NCBI GenBank assembly: GCA_030739585.1
Contig: JASLYX010000001.1
Coordinates: forward strand, 308,452 to 372,451
DNA length: 64,000 nucleotides
Direction of reading: 5' to 3'
Source of the DNA: Candidatus Bathyarchaeota archaeon
Lineage (GTDB): Archaea; Thermoproteota; Bathyarchaeia; TCS64
Positions within the stretch are counted from its first letter, which is position 1, and each line of letters starts with the position of its first letter. Below are positions 17,199 through 24,860 of this stretch, piece by piece. Under the pieces are notes generated by a model. The model made no database searches and had not been told where the DNA came from. It worked only from the letters and a program-made list of their open reading frames with translations. The translations under genes were made by a program, and so were the position numbers.

Positions 17199-18182
17199 AT
17201 GTCTGTAGAAGCCACAGCGCCTGGGAAGGTGATACTTTTTGGAGAGCACAGCGTTGTATATAACGGTCCAGCCATCGTCATTGCCATAGACCGAAGGGCA
17301 AAGATCACAGCCAAGGAGAGAGACGATAATAAAATCAAATTCGACTGCCTCGACCTAGGATTCGAGGGGTACTTCGAGGGAAACAAATACCATCCTATAG
17401 TGGGGGCAAAATGGAGGGGGAAGAGGCTCCAGGCTATGCTCGTCTCTGCCAGGACGACGATGGAACGCCTCAATAAACATTCAGGGCTGGACCTCACCGT
17501 CCGCTCTGAGATCCCTATAGCCGCTGGTCTGGGCTCCTCAGCAGCAATCTGCGTCTCTATAGTAGCGGCTACAGGGGCTCTTCTAAAGGGTAACCTGTCA
17601 CCGCAAGAGATCTGCGACATCGCCTATGAGGGAGAGAAGATAGTTCATGGTACACCTAGCGGTGTGGACAACAACATCTCCACGTTTGGAGGAATACTGC
17701 GCTTCGAGAAAGGCATTGGCATTGATAGGATCGATTTCAATGGAGTGCTCCCTCTTGTAATTGGGAACTCTCGGAGGAATCGCTCTACTCGAAAGCTCAT
17801 CGCCCATGTGATGGCCCTCAGGGAAAGAAACCCCGAGCTCATAGACGGACTCATCGACTCAATGGGCGAGGTTTCTCGAAGGGGCCTTGATGCAATCAAA
17901 GCAAGGGACTATCCGAAGATCGGGGATCTTATGAACATCAACCATGGCCTCCTCTCTTCAATGGGGGTCTCCATCGCCAAGCTGGAACTCCTCATCCACG
18001 CGTCAAGGAGAGCCGGGGCATACGGTGCCAAACTCACTGGGGCGGGTGGAGGTGGCTGCATGATCGCCATCACCAGCTCCGAGAAATTACAGGATGTCAG
18101 CCAAGCTATCTTCCTAAGAAAGGGGGATCCCCATATTGTAAAAATCAGCTATGAAGGGGTCAAGGTCAGGAGGATGGGATGA
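17199..18182 (+). CDS. mvk: Mevalonate kinase
   Basis: A 327-residue GHMP kinase. Motif 1 is PGKVILFGEHSVVYNGPA, motif 2 PIAAGLGSSAAIC (ATP loop), then GTPSGVDN and the C-terminal KLTGAGGGGCMIA. It phosphorylates mevalonate in the isoprenoid pathway that supplies archaeal ether lipids. Its TGA stop is immediately followed, in the same frame, by the isopentenyl phosphate kinase coding region, so the two are separated by a single stop codon. Confidence 0.95.
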   Translation: MSVEATAPGKVILFGEHSVVYNGPAIVIAIDRRAKITAKERDDNKIKFDCLDLGFEGYFEGNKYHPIVGAKWRGKRLQAMLVSARTTMERLNKHSGLDLTVRSEIPIAAGLGSSAAICVSIVAATGALLKGNLSPQEICDIAYEGEKIVHGTPSGVDNNISTFGGILRFEKGIGIDRIDFNGVLPLVIGNSRRNRSTRKLIAHVMALRERNPELIDGLIDSMGEVSRRGLDAIKARDYPKIGDLMNINHGLLSSMGVSIAKLELLIHASRRAGAYGAKLTGAGGGGCMIAITSSEKLQDVSQAIFLRKGDPHIVKISYEGVKVRRMG

Positions 18183-18185
18183 CTG
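18168..18185 (+). promoter_or_regulatory. Shine-Dalgarno and CTG start of the IPK gene
   Basis: AGGAGG at 18168-18173 is a full anti-SD match. Nine bases later, directly after the mevalonate kinase TGA, lies CTG 18183-18185. No ATG, GTG or TTG in the IPK frame exists between that TGA and GTG 18210, which lies inside the conserved N-terminal motif. Confidence 0.7.
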
Positions 18186-18962
18186 CAGGTCCTTAAGCTC
18201 GGAGGTTCAGTGATCACTATCAAGGACCAGGATTTCACGGTCGACTATAGGAATATCCGGAGGCTTGCTGAGGAGATTAAAGCCGCCTGGCCTACGCCGG
18301 TGGTTATTGTCCATGGCGGGGGCTCCTTCGGCCATCCGATGGCTAAGAAATATGACATTACTGATGGGGTCACCTCAGATCGGCAGATCCATGGTTTCGC
18401 TAAGACTCACCAGGCCATGGTGGAGCTCAACTCCATAATAGTGAATGCTTTCCTAGATACTGGGCTACCGGCTATTTCGGTGAGCCCATCGTCCTTCATC
18501 GTCACAGATGACGGGAGGATTTCCAAGGTTGATCTCGAAATCATGGGCAAGCTCGTCGTACAGGGTGTTCTTCCATTTATATTCGGGGATGCAGTTCTAG
18601 ACAGGAAGAAAGGGTTTACTATCCTCTCAGGGGACCAGCTCGCCGTGCGCCTAGCCGTCTCCCTCAAGGCCACTAAGCTCATCTTCGGGGTCGATGTAGA
18701 TGGTATCTTCACATCTAACCCTAAACTTTTCCACAAAGCGAGGTTGATTGAGCGTTTGGAATCCGAGAAGGTCGAATGTTTCGCCAAAATCGGAAAGTCT
18801 CTCTCTACTGATGTAACCGGTGGTATGCTAGGGAAGATCTCTGAGGCCAGAATGGCGGTCCGAGAGGGGATCGATGTCCTATTTGTGAACGCTACGGAGC
18901 CAAACGTGATACTTAAAGCCCTAAAAGGGGAACCCGTAACAGGGACCATCCTGACGGGGTGA
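18183..18962 (+). CDS. ipk: Isopentenyl phosphate kinase, apparent CTG start
   Basis: About 259 residues of the amino-acid-kinase fold. IPKs start with M-x-x-LKLGGS, whose Lys binds ATP. Here that motif is encoded from CTG 18183 as (M)QVLKLGGSVIT. A start at GTG 18210 would delete LKLGGS and abolish the active site. Further motifs are VIVHGGGSFGHPMAKKY (with the substrate-contacting His), GDQLAVRLAVSLKA, FGVDVDGIFTSNP and DVTGGMLGKI. It converts isopentenyl phosphate to the diphosphate in the archaeal mevalonate pathway. It is coupled to mvk upstream (TGA then CTG) and to idi2 downstream (GTGA overlap). Confidence 0.93.
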   Translation: MQVLKLGGSVITIKDQDFTVDYRNIRRLAEEIKAAWPTPVVIVHGGGSFGHPMAKKYDITDGVTSDRQIHGFAKTHQAMVELNSIIVNAFLDTGLPAISVSPSSFIVTDDGRISKVDLEIMGKLVVQGVLPFIFGDAVLDRKKGFTILSGDQLAVRLAVSLKATKLIFGVDVDGIFTSNPKLFHKARLIERLESEKVECFAKIGKSLSTDVTGGMLGKISEARMAVREGIDVLFVNATEPNVILKALKGEPVTGTILTG

Positions 18963-20059
18963 GGACGCTGACTGAGATCGAGAAGAGAAAGGAAAGACAC
19001 CTAAAATTATCGCTGGACGAAAACGTCCAGTCCGATATGGGAACGGGGTTTCAAGACGTCAGGCTCATCCATAATGCTCTCCCCGAGATCAATCTCGACG
19101 AGATAGACACGGGAGCGGAGTTCTTCGGGAAGAGACTCAAGTCACCCCTTATCTTCTCGGCGATAACAGGGGGAACACTGTTCGCTAAGGAGATAAATTC
19201 TACCCTTGCCGAGGTCGCTGAGGATCTCGGGTTAGGGATAGGGGTAGGCAGCCAGCGAATTGCCCTTGAAGACCCCACCTTAGAGCACACATTCAGGGTT
19301 GTGAGGGAAAAGGCGCCATCTTCTCTGGTTATGGGGAACATCGGCTGCCCTCAGCTCAGCATCGGCTGGGGCGTTGAGGAGGCGGAGCGATGTATCAACA
19401 TGATAGGCGCAGATGCCCTCGGGATCCACATGAATCCCCTTCAGGAGGCCGTCCAACCTGGTGGAGATACACAGTACTGGGGCGTTTTGGAGAAGATAAA
19501 GGCGATAACGGGCGATCTTGGGACGCCAGTGGTGATGAAGGAGACAGGGGCCGGTATTTCTAGGGAGGCCGCCCTGAGCCTGGAGGCTGCCGGGGCATCG
19601 GCTCTGGAGTTGAGCGGCGTGGGAGGGACGAGCTGGGCTGCTGTAGAGCATCACATTGCAAGAGTCGATGGAAAAAAAAGTAAAGAAGCCCTTGGTAAGA
19701 CCTTTTGGAACTGGGGAATACCTACGGCGATAAGCGTCGTAGAAACCAGCGGATCTACGGATTTGAAAATTATCGCTTCTGGAGGAATAAGAACAGGTAT
19801 AGAGATGGCTAAGGCGATAACTTTGGGTGCTGATGCCGTTGGAATAGCGAAGCCCTTACTCGAGAAAGTGGTTGAAGGCAAGGGGGCCCTCGTAGATCAT
19901 GTGAATAACATCCTTAGGGAGTTCCGAACCGCGATGTTCCTCGTAGGGGCCAGGAACGTGGAGGAACTCAAAGCAGTACCCGTCATCGTCCTGGGGAAAA
20001 CCTCGGAATGGCTTAGGTTGAGGGGATACGACCTCCGGAGTCTGGCAAACAGGAGATAA
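18959..20059 (+). CDS. idi2: Isopentenyl-diphosphate delta-isomerase, type 2 (FMN)
   Basis: A 366-residue type 2 IDI: KRKERHLKLSLDENVQSDMG at the N-terminus, SPLIFSAITGGT, GIGVGSQRIALEDP, LGIHMNPLQEAVQPGGDT and the flavin-phosphate region IIASGGIRTGIEMAKAITLG. It interconverts IPP and DMAPP. Start GTG 18959 overlaps the IPK stop. RNase J, often found between idi2 and idsA in archaea, is absent; only 83 bp separate the two genes. Confidence 0.95.
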   Translation: MRTLTEIEKRKERHLKLSLDENVQSDMGTGFQDVRLIHNALPEINLDEIDTGAEFFGKRLKSPLIFSAITGGTLFAKEINSTLAEVAEDLGLGIGVGSQRIALEDPTLEHTFRVVREKAPSSLVMGNIGCPQLSIGWGVEEAERCINMIGADALGIHMNPLQEAVQPGGDTQYWGVLEKIKAITGDLGTPVVMKETGAGISREAALSLEAAGASALELSGVGGTSWAAVEHHIARVDGKKSKEALGKTFWNWGIPTAISVVETSGSTDLKIIASGGIRTGIEMAKAITLGADAVGIAKPLLEKVVEGKGALVDHVNNILREFRTAMFLVGARNVEELKAVPVIVLGKTSEWLRLRGYDLRSLANRR

Positions 20060-20142
20060 ATCCTGGAGGGTTTGGAGGTTACTTTGATCAGGTTTATACG
20101 ATTCACACATATTATCGGAAGAGGGGAATAACGGTTCAAAAC

Positions 20143-21135
20143 TTGATTTCAGAGAGACTAATGGTCAGCGCTTTGAAGGTCGATGACTACATATTCAATC
20201 TTCTTGAGGACCGGAAACCAGTTGTTCTATACGAAGCTTCGAGGCACCTCTTCCATGCGGGGGGGAAGCGTCTCAGGCCTTATCTCGTATTAAAATCCTG
20301 TGAGCTCGTAGACGGAAACCCCCACCTTGCCCTCCCATTCGCAGCTGGTCTGGAGATCCTCCATAACTTTACGCTTATTCATGATGACATAATGGACAAA
20401 GACTCATTCCGGCGAGGTAACCCTACAATTCACTCAAAGTGGGGGGTCCCCATGGCCATTGCAAGCGGAGACCTCCTGTTCGCGAAAGTCTACCAAGCCA
20501 TGTACGCTCCGTATTTTGACGGTTCTTTACCCAGCGAGAGTGTGCTCAAGTCTATAAAGGCCGTGACGGATGCCACAATCAGCATCTGCGAAGGCCAGGT
20601 CCTCGATATTTCATTCCCAGATACGAGGGACGTCTCCCCGGAAGATTATATCCTCATGGTCGGAGGCAAGACCTCTGCACTCTTTAGTGCCTGTGCCAAA
20701 ATAGGCGCTATCGTTGGGGGCGCCAATAGAAGGGAAGTAAAGATGCTTGCCTCCTTTGCATGGGATGCAGGGATTGCCTTCCAAATCGTGGACGACATCC
20801 TCGGTTTAACTGCCAATGATACGACCCTTGGGAAGCCCATAGGAAGCGACCTAAGGGAGGGGAAAAAGACCCTCATCATGGTATACGCCCTAAAAAATAC
20901 CGCATCAAGAGAGAAGGAGAATCTACTCAGAGTGCTCGGAGACCAGAATGCAGATTCACAGGATATAGATGCTGCCATCGAAATCTTGAGATCCAGTGGC
21001 GCAATCAATTACGCCAAGAAAAAGGCAGCGGAGTACGTTAAGAGCTCTAAGGAGAGCCTTAAGGTCTTCCCAGATATCCAAGCCCGGCAGGACCTGTTAG
21101 AGCTGGTCGATTATTTCAGCTCCAGGGACTACTGA
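20143..21135 (+). CDS. idsA: Polyprenyl (geranylgeranyl) diphosphate synthase
   Basis: A 330-residue trans-prenyltransferase. The first Asp-rich motif is LIHDDIMDKD with RRGNPTIH after it; the second is FQIVDDILGLTAND. GGKRLRP near residue 40 binds the allylic diphosphate. The Phe at five residues before the first Asp fits a C20-producing enzyme, so GGPP for archaeal lipids is likely, but longer chains cannot be excluded. TTG 20143 is the probable start. Last gene of the isoprenoid series. Confidence 0.93.
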   Translation: MISERLMVSALKVDDYIFNLLEDRKPVVLYEASRHLFHAGGKRLRPYLVLKSCELVDGNPHLALPFAAGLEILHNFTLIHDDIMDKDSFRRGNPTIHSKWGVPMAIASGDLLFAKVYQAMYAPYFDGSLPSESVLKSIKAVTDATISICEGQVLDISFPDTRDVSPEDYILMVGGKTSALFSACAKIGAIVGGANRREVKMLASFAWDAGIAFQIVDDILGLTANDTTLGKPIGSDLREGKKTLIMVYALKNTASREKENLLRVLGDQNADSQDIDAAIEILRSSGAINYAKKKAAEYVKSSKESLKVFPDIQARQDLLELVDYFSSRDY

Positions 21136-21201
21136 CCTCCTAGAATTATTGATCAGATTTTTCGTCAACGGTGATGATTAGTAAAAGCTTGGCGAAGGGA
21201 T

Positions 21202-22206
21202 TTAGTTCTCCTTAAAGTGTGGGAGGATTTCCTTACCGAAGAGGTCGATTGATGCCCGCATATTTGGCCCCAGTGGGCTCCCCGTAATGAAGTGTGTTAT
21301 TCCTTTTTTAAAGATGGTGTCAATCTTCTCTGTGCATTGCTCCGGGCTACCACAGACGGTGAACGCGTCTATCATCTGCATGTCGACCGACCCAAAGGCC
21401 TCATCCCAGTTTCTGTTAGCGAGATCATTCTGTATCTTTTTGGCCTTCTTCACTGGAATGCCATGTTTCTCTAGGATAAACGGAGGGCTTCCTGCAACAA
21501 TATAGGCAACTACGGGCACTAGGGGCTTTCTAGCCTTCTTCTCTGTATCGGCTACAGAAAATGAGGTATACGCTGCAATATCCACCTCTTTAGGATCCCT
21601 TTTTGCTTTTTCTGAGCCCTTACGGATGAGCTTTACTGCTCTCTCGATGTCATCAGGATGGCTAGCGTTGATAAGAGCCCCGTCACCGATTCTTCCGGCA
21701 AGCTTAAGCATCTTTTGGCCTTGGGCTCCAATGTAAAGAGGTATAGGATCAGTGGTTTTAAAGTTGAATCTGGCCCCGCCAGTAGTTTTGAATATTTTTC
21801 CGTCATAGCCGGCTTTCTCCCGGACGATCTGGCGCCGGATAATCTCTACGGCTTCCCTCACCGTCCTAAGTGGAGATTTCATCTCCACACCCGCCGTCTC
21901 AAGAGTAGTCTTGTCCCCTGCCCCGATCCCACATATCACGCGACCTGGGGCGATCTCATTGAGGCTTGCGACACTCTCTGCGGTCATCACCGGGTGGACC
22001 ATATATGGGTTTGTGACTCCAGGGCCCAGTTTAATATTGTCGGTGTAGTTAGCGATAATCGCAAGGCTAACGTAGACGTTCCTGTTATTGAAGTGATCCG
22101 TGATCCAGATACTGTCGTATCCCAATCTCTCGGCTTGGATAGAATAATAGGTGGTTTTCCAGAAGGGCTCCAGAGGGACGAACTCTATACCGAATTTCAA
22201 AGCCAT
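21202..22206 (-). CDS. mer: F420-dependent methylene-tetrahydromethanopterin reductase (Mer)
   Basis: A 334-residue luciferase-like (bacterial-luciferase superfamily) protein that follows Mer closely. Matching blocks are KFGIEFVPLEPFW, WITDHFNN, IKLGPGVTNPYMVHPVMTAE, GIGAGDKTT, IPLYIGAQGQKMLKLAG, GALINASHPDDIE and ITHFITGSPLGPN. Mer reduces methylene-H4MPT to methyl-H4MPT with F420H2. In non-methanogens it serves a tetrahydromethanopterin Wood-Ljungdahl or C1 branch. No other genes of that pathway lie in the window. It is followed upstream by a small unknown gene and coaBC on the same strand. Confidence 0.88.
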   Translation of the reverse strand: MALKFGIEFVPLEPFWKTTYYSIQAERLGYDSIWITDHFNNRNVYVSLAIIANYTDNIKLGPGVTNPYMVHPVMTAESVASLNEIAPGRVICGIGAGDKTTLETAGVEMKSPLRTVREAVEIIRRQIVREKAGYDGKIFKTTGGARFNFKTTDPIPLYIGAQGQKMLKLAGRIGDGALINASHPDDIERAVKLIRKGSEKAKRDPKEVDIAAYTSFSVADTEKKARKPLVPVVAYIVAGSPPFILEKHGIPVKKAKKIQNDLANRNWDEAFGSVDMQMIDAFTVCGSPEQCTEKIDTIFKKGITHFITGSPLGPNMRASIDLFGKEILPHFKEN

Positions 22207-22207
22207 A

Positions 22208-22465
22208 TCATTTTCCTCCTAGGTTCATTTCGTTTAGGATGGCTTTGGTTCGCTTCTTGTCGGCCTTCAAGGCTGCTTTTAAGAGGTATCTCAGCCCCTC
22301 ATCGCTGGATAGCTGGTTCTCTTGCCATTTGTGGAGTATCCCTTTGGCGAGGGAGCTAGGGACAGCCGCGCCATCCTTAACCTCGAGGATGACATCAGTG
22401 AGCTTCTCGGAAAGAACGTTTCTCTCTTCCTTCTGTATCCTCTCGATAATTTCCTTATAGCTCAT
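22208..22465 (-). CDS. Small helical protein of unknown function
   Basis: Eighty-five residues from ATG 22465 (MSYKEIIERIQKEERNVLSE), rich in charged helices and ending LNEMNLGGK. The open frame continues to 22564, but the extension overlaps coaBC and looks non-coding. The gene lies 1 bp from the Mer start and downstream of coaBC, so it probably belongs to the coaBC-x-mer unit. I recognise no domain. It might be a small partner of Mer, but this is only from position. Confidence 0.65.
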   Translation of the reverse strand: MSYKEIIERIQKEERNVLSEKLTDVILEVKDGAAVPSSLAKGILHKWQENQLSSDEGLRYLLKAALKADKKRTKAILNEMNLGGK

Positions 22466-22551
22466 ATCGCTAGGGTAACCACCATGTTCACTATATCCTT
22501 TTCGATGATCGATCCAACCCAAAGGTTCGAGGGAAAGAATGTGAGCTCCAA

Positions 22552-23808
22552 CTATTTCATGCACATCTTGGATTTCACTATCGTTAATAAACGGGAGGCT
22601 ATCTTTTCTTTTTCCCTGAGGGTTAAGTGCTCATAGCTCCCCTTCTTGTCGATGATGAACGCCTCATTAGTCTCGTGACCAAAACCCACTTTTGTTCGGG
22701 CAACGTCGTTCGCCACGATGAGGTCCATGCCTCCGGTCTCCATCCGAGTTTGGGCTTTTTTTATTAGATCCTCGTCAGATACGTTGTATTCCGCCTTAAA
22801 GCCTACGAGGAAAATCTTTGGTCTGACTTTTTTGACCCTATCGATAATCTTTGGCCTCGCAATTAGATCGATCCGCCAGCTCCCGCTACCAGAGGACGTC
22901 TTCACCATGTCTCTCTCCTTTATGCCAAAGTCAGCGGCCGCAGCAGAAAGGACGGCCAAGTTATATTGAGAGCTCTTGAGCTCTTCAAGAACCGCGTCTA
23001 ACATCTCAGTTGTCGTCTCGACTGGGATCACCTTTGCACCAGTGGGAGGTTCTGCAGAGCCTGGACCATAAACTAGGGTCACTTCTCCTCCTCTCTCAAG
23101 AGCATCTCTAGCTATAGCAATCCCCATTTTTCCAGAACTCGGGTTTGTGATGAACCTGAACCCGTCGAGGTACTCCCTAGTGGGTCCTGCGGTAATCAAG
23201 ACACGTACTCCCTGATAATCTCTCCGGACCGTAAGCTTGGAGATAACTGCCTCAACTATCTCTTCCGTGGTGGATATTTTTGCCATTCCCTCCTCGAATC
23301 TAGGTATGAGCACCTTAACCCCGATGGATCTTAGTTTTTCCACATTCTTCATCACGATGGGGTGGCGGTACATGGAAGCGTGCATCGCCGGGACCATGAT
23401 GATGGAAATCCCGGTGCCTATTGCTGTGGTGAGCAATGTGGTAATAGGTGTATCATCAATGGCCGTGGCCGCTTTCCCTATGGTGTTGGCCGTGGTCGGA
23501 GCTACCAGGATGAGATCGGCTCTATGTAGGTGCTCCCCCCCTAGGGTGATATGTTCAGTCTCTCCTGTAAGCTCTGTGACCACGGGGTTCCCCGTAGACC
23601 ACTCCATCATATGGGGGTGAATTACCTTCTGTGCCATCTGGCTCATGACCGTGTAGACCTCCGCTCCATATCGCATAAGTTCCCTGGCGATCTCGGGGCT
23701 TTTAATCGCAGCAACGCTACCTGTCACGCCGATGACGATCTTTTTGCCACTCAGCTCGTTCCCTTTGGTTCCGATTATCTGCTTGGAGGTGTGTTCCCCG
23801 AGGCTCAT
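22552..23808 (-). CDS. coaBC: CoaBC (Dfp), phosphopantothenoylcysteine synthetase/decarboxylase
   Basis: A 418-residue bifunctional flavoprotein. The CoaC half shows IVIGVTGSVAAIKSPEIAREL, ADLILVAPTTANTIGKAA and VPAMHASMYRHP, the archaeal variant of the PAMN active-site motif. The CoaB half shows VLITAGPTREYLDGFRFITN, PSSGKMGIAIA, SAAAADFGIKE and FLVGFKAE. It carries out two cytosolic steps of coenzyme A synthesis. The intergenic region upstream carries two GCGCG-rich motifs. Confidence 0.95.
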   Translation of the reverse strand: MSLGEHTSKQIIGTKGNELSGKKIVIGVTGSVAAIKSPEIARELMRYGAEVYTVMSQMAQKVIHPHMMEWSTGNPVVTELTGETEHITLGGEHLHRADLILVAPTTANTIGKAATAIDDTPITTLLTTAIGTGISIIMVPAMHASMYRHPIVMKNVEKLRSIGVKVLIPRFEEGMAKISTTEEIVEAVISKLTVRRDYQGVRVLITAGPTREYLDGFRFITNPSSGKMGIAIARDALERGGEVTLVYGPGSAEPPTGAKVIPVETTTEMLDAVLEELKSSQYNLAVLSAAAADFGIKERDMVKTSSGSGSWRIDLIARPKIIDRVKKVRPKIFLVGFKAEYNVSDEDLIKKAQTRMETGGMDLIVANDVARTKVGFGHETNEAFIIDKKGSYEHLTLREKEKIASRLLTIVKSKMCMK

Positions 23809-23849
23809 ATTTCCTCAGCTTCGCTTATGGGGGCTATGGATATTAATGT

Positions 23850-23925
23850 TTCAGCGCGCGCGAATAAAATATTCTAAAGAGGAGATTAGTAAAATCCTGT
23901 TGCTAACCGCGCGCGAGCGTTCGCA
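23850..23925. promoter_or_regulatory. Two GCGCG-rich motifs upstream of coaBC
   Basis: GCGCGCGCGAATAAAAT (from about 23852) and CGCGCGCGAGCG (about 23910) stand out in an otherwise AT-rich spacer between the dCMP deaminase stop and the coaBC start. Read on the coding strand, the first gives TTTTATTCGCGCGCGC, about 45 bp before the coaBC ATG, so it may include the TATA region. Confidence 0.35.
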
Positions 23926-23984
23926 TCTATAAAAAGTCGCCTTGACTGATAACTTCTTTTGTGACGAGGTTTAGTCTTCCAGCC

Positions 23985-24479
23985 TCAATCTTTTCTTGCC
24001 TTGTTGATCTCCTTAACGTACCAAGCGGTGTCCCTCTGGACAAAATCTCGAACATCAACCCGGACCGGCTGGCCCTTCTCATCTAATAGCACTACCTCAT
24101 CGATCTCGGAGTTGATGATCTTCCTCTGGCACCTCTGACAGGGTTCGGCCCGGGTGTATCCACCGTCAGGATTTAATCCTGCGATGTAGAGTTTCGCCCC
24201 GATTCTGTCGCTGCGGTTGGAGTTGATGATCGCGTTCTCCTCTGCGTGGACGGCTGGGCAGAGGTCATAGGCCTTATTTGCAGGTTGATTCTTCATGTCC
24301 TTTATACACCCCACCTCAAAGCAGTTGATGACTCCTCTGGCGTTGCCGTTGTACCCTGTCCCTACGATAGTGTTTCCCTTAACAATAACTGCCCCGAACT
24401 TGCGTCTCAGACATGTAGACCGGGCGGCTACCGAGACCGCTATCTCCAAAAAGTATTTTGTCTTGTCGGGCCTATCCAA
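23985..24479 (-). CDS. dCMP deaminase family protein
   Basis: A 164-residue zinc deaminase. VHAEENAI (His78, Glu80) and PCQRC (Cys114, Cys117) form the catalytic zinc site. An insertion with Cys23, Cys53, Cys58 and Cys74 fits the extra structural zinc site of ComE/dCMP deaminases. It would supply dUMP for thymidylate synthesis, in line with ThyX elsewhere in the window. Deoxycytidylate specificity is inferred from the family only. Confidence 0.88.
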   Translation of the reverse strand: MDRPDKTKYFLEIAVSVAARSTCLRRKFGAVIVKGNTIVGTGYNGNARGVINCFEVGCIKDMKNQPANKAYDLCPAVHAEENAIINSNRSDRIGAKLYIAGLNPDGGYTRAEPCQRCQRKIINSEIDEVVLLDEKGQPVRVDVRDFVQRDTAWYVKEINKARKD

Positions 24480-24860
24480 CGACTAACCTCGTCATCCCAT
24501 TGTCGCAAACTTGCTTAAAAACTCTTGAGGTGAATTTGTCACGGCCGCGAGTAAACCCATCAAACGTTGCCTGCGAAAGGTTTGAGGGCAAGCGGATGGA
24601 TGGCTTCGATATTGCTGTAATGGAGATTTCACTTTGTTTTCAGGAGATCGACGGCGCGATCAAGAAATATATTTCATGCCTCGATCCTTCAGCTGTCATC
24701 TGAGAGGGACAATCGGTTCGAGCATCCATTTCCCTTGAGAGTGGGGTGATTATTGTCGCCTACGTAAGGCTCCTTAACCTCTTTTGCATTTACCCCATGG
24801 ACGATTCCCTCTATGGTTTAATATCCCCCTACCGAACTATCTAGCCGAAGGGCTGAATAT
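24480..24860. other. Divergent intergenic region before Hel308
   Basis: No firm gene. A 35-codon open frame from ATG 24596 (MDGFDIAVMEISLCFQEIDG) ending at 24703 has protein-like composition and could be the remnant of a gene, but I cannot support it further. TATA-like AT-rich sequence (TTTAATATCC) lies close to the Hel308 start. Confidence 0.4.

Noticed and set aside
18174..18186. TGA between mevalonate kinase and IPK read as selenocysteine or readthrough
   Set aside because: No SECIS-like element is visible, and CTG with a full Shine-Dalgarno at the family's N-terminal position explains it more simply; not strictly excluded.
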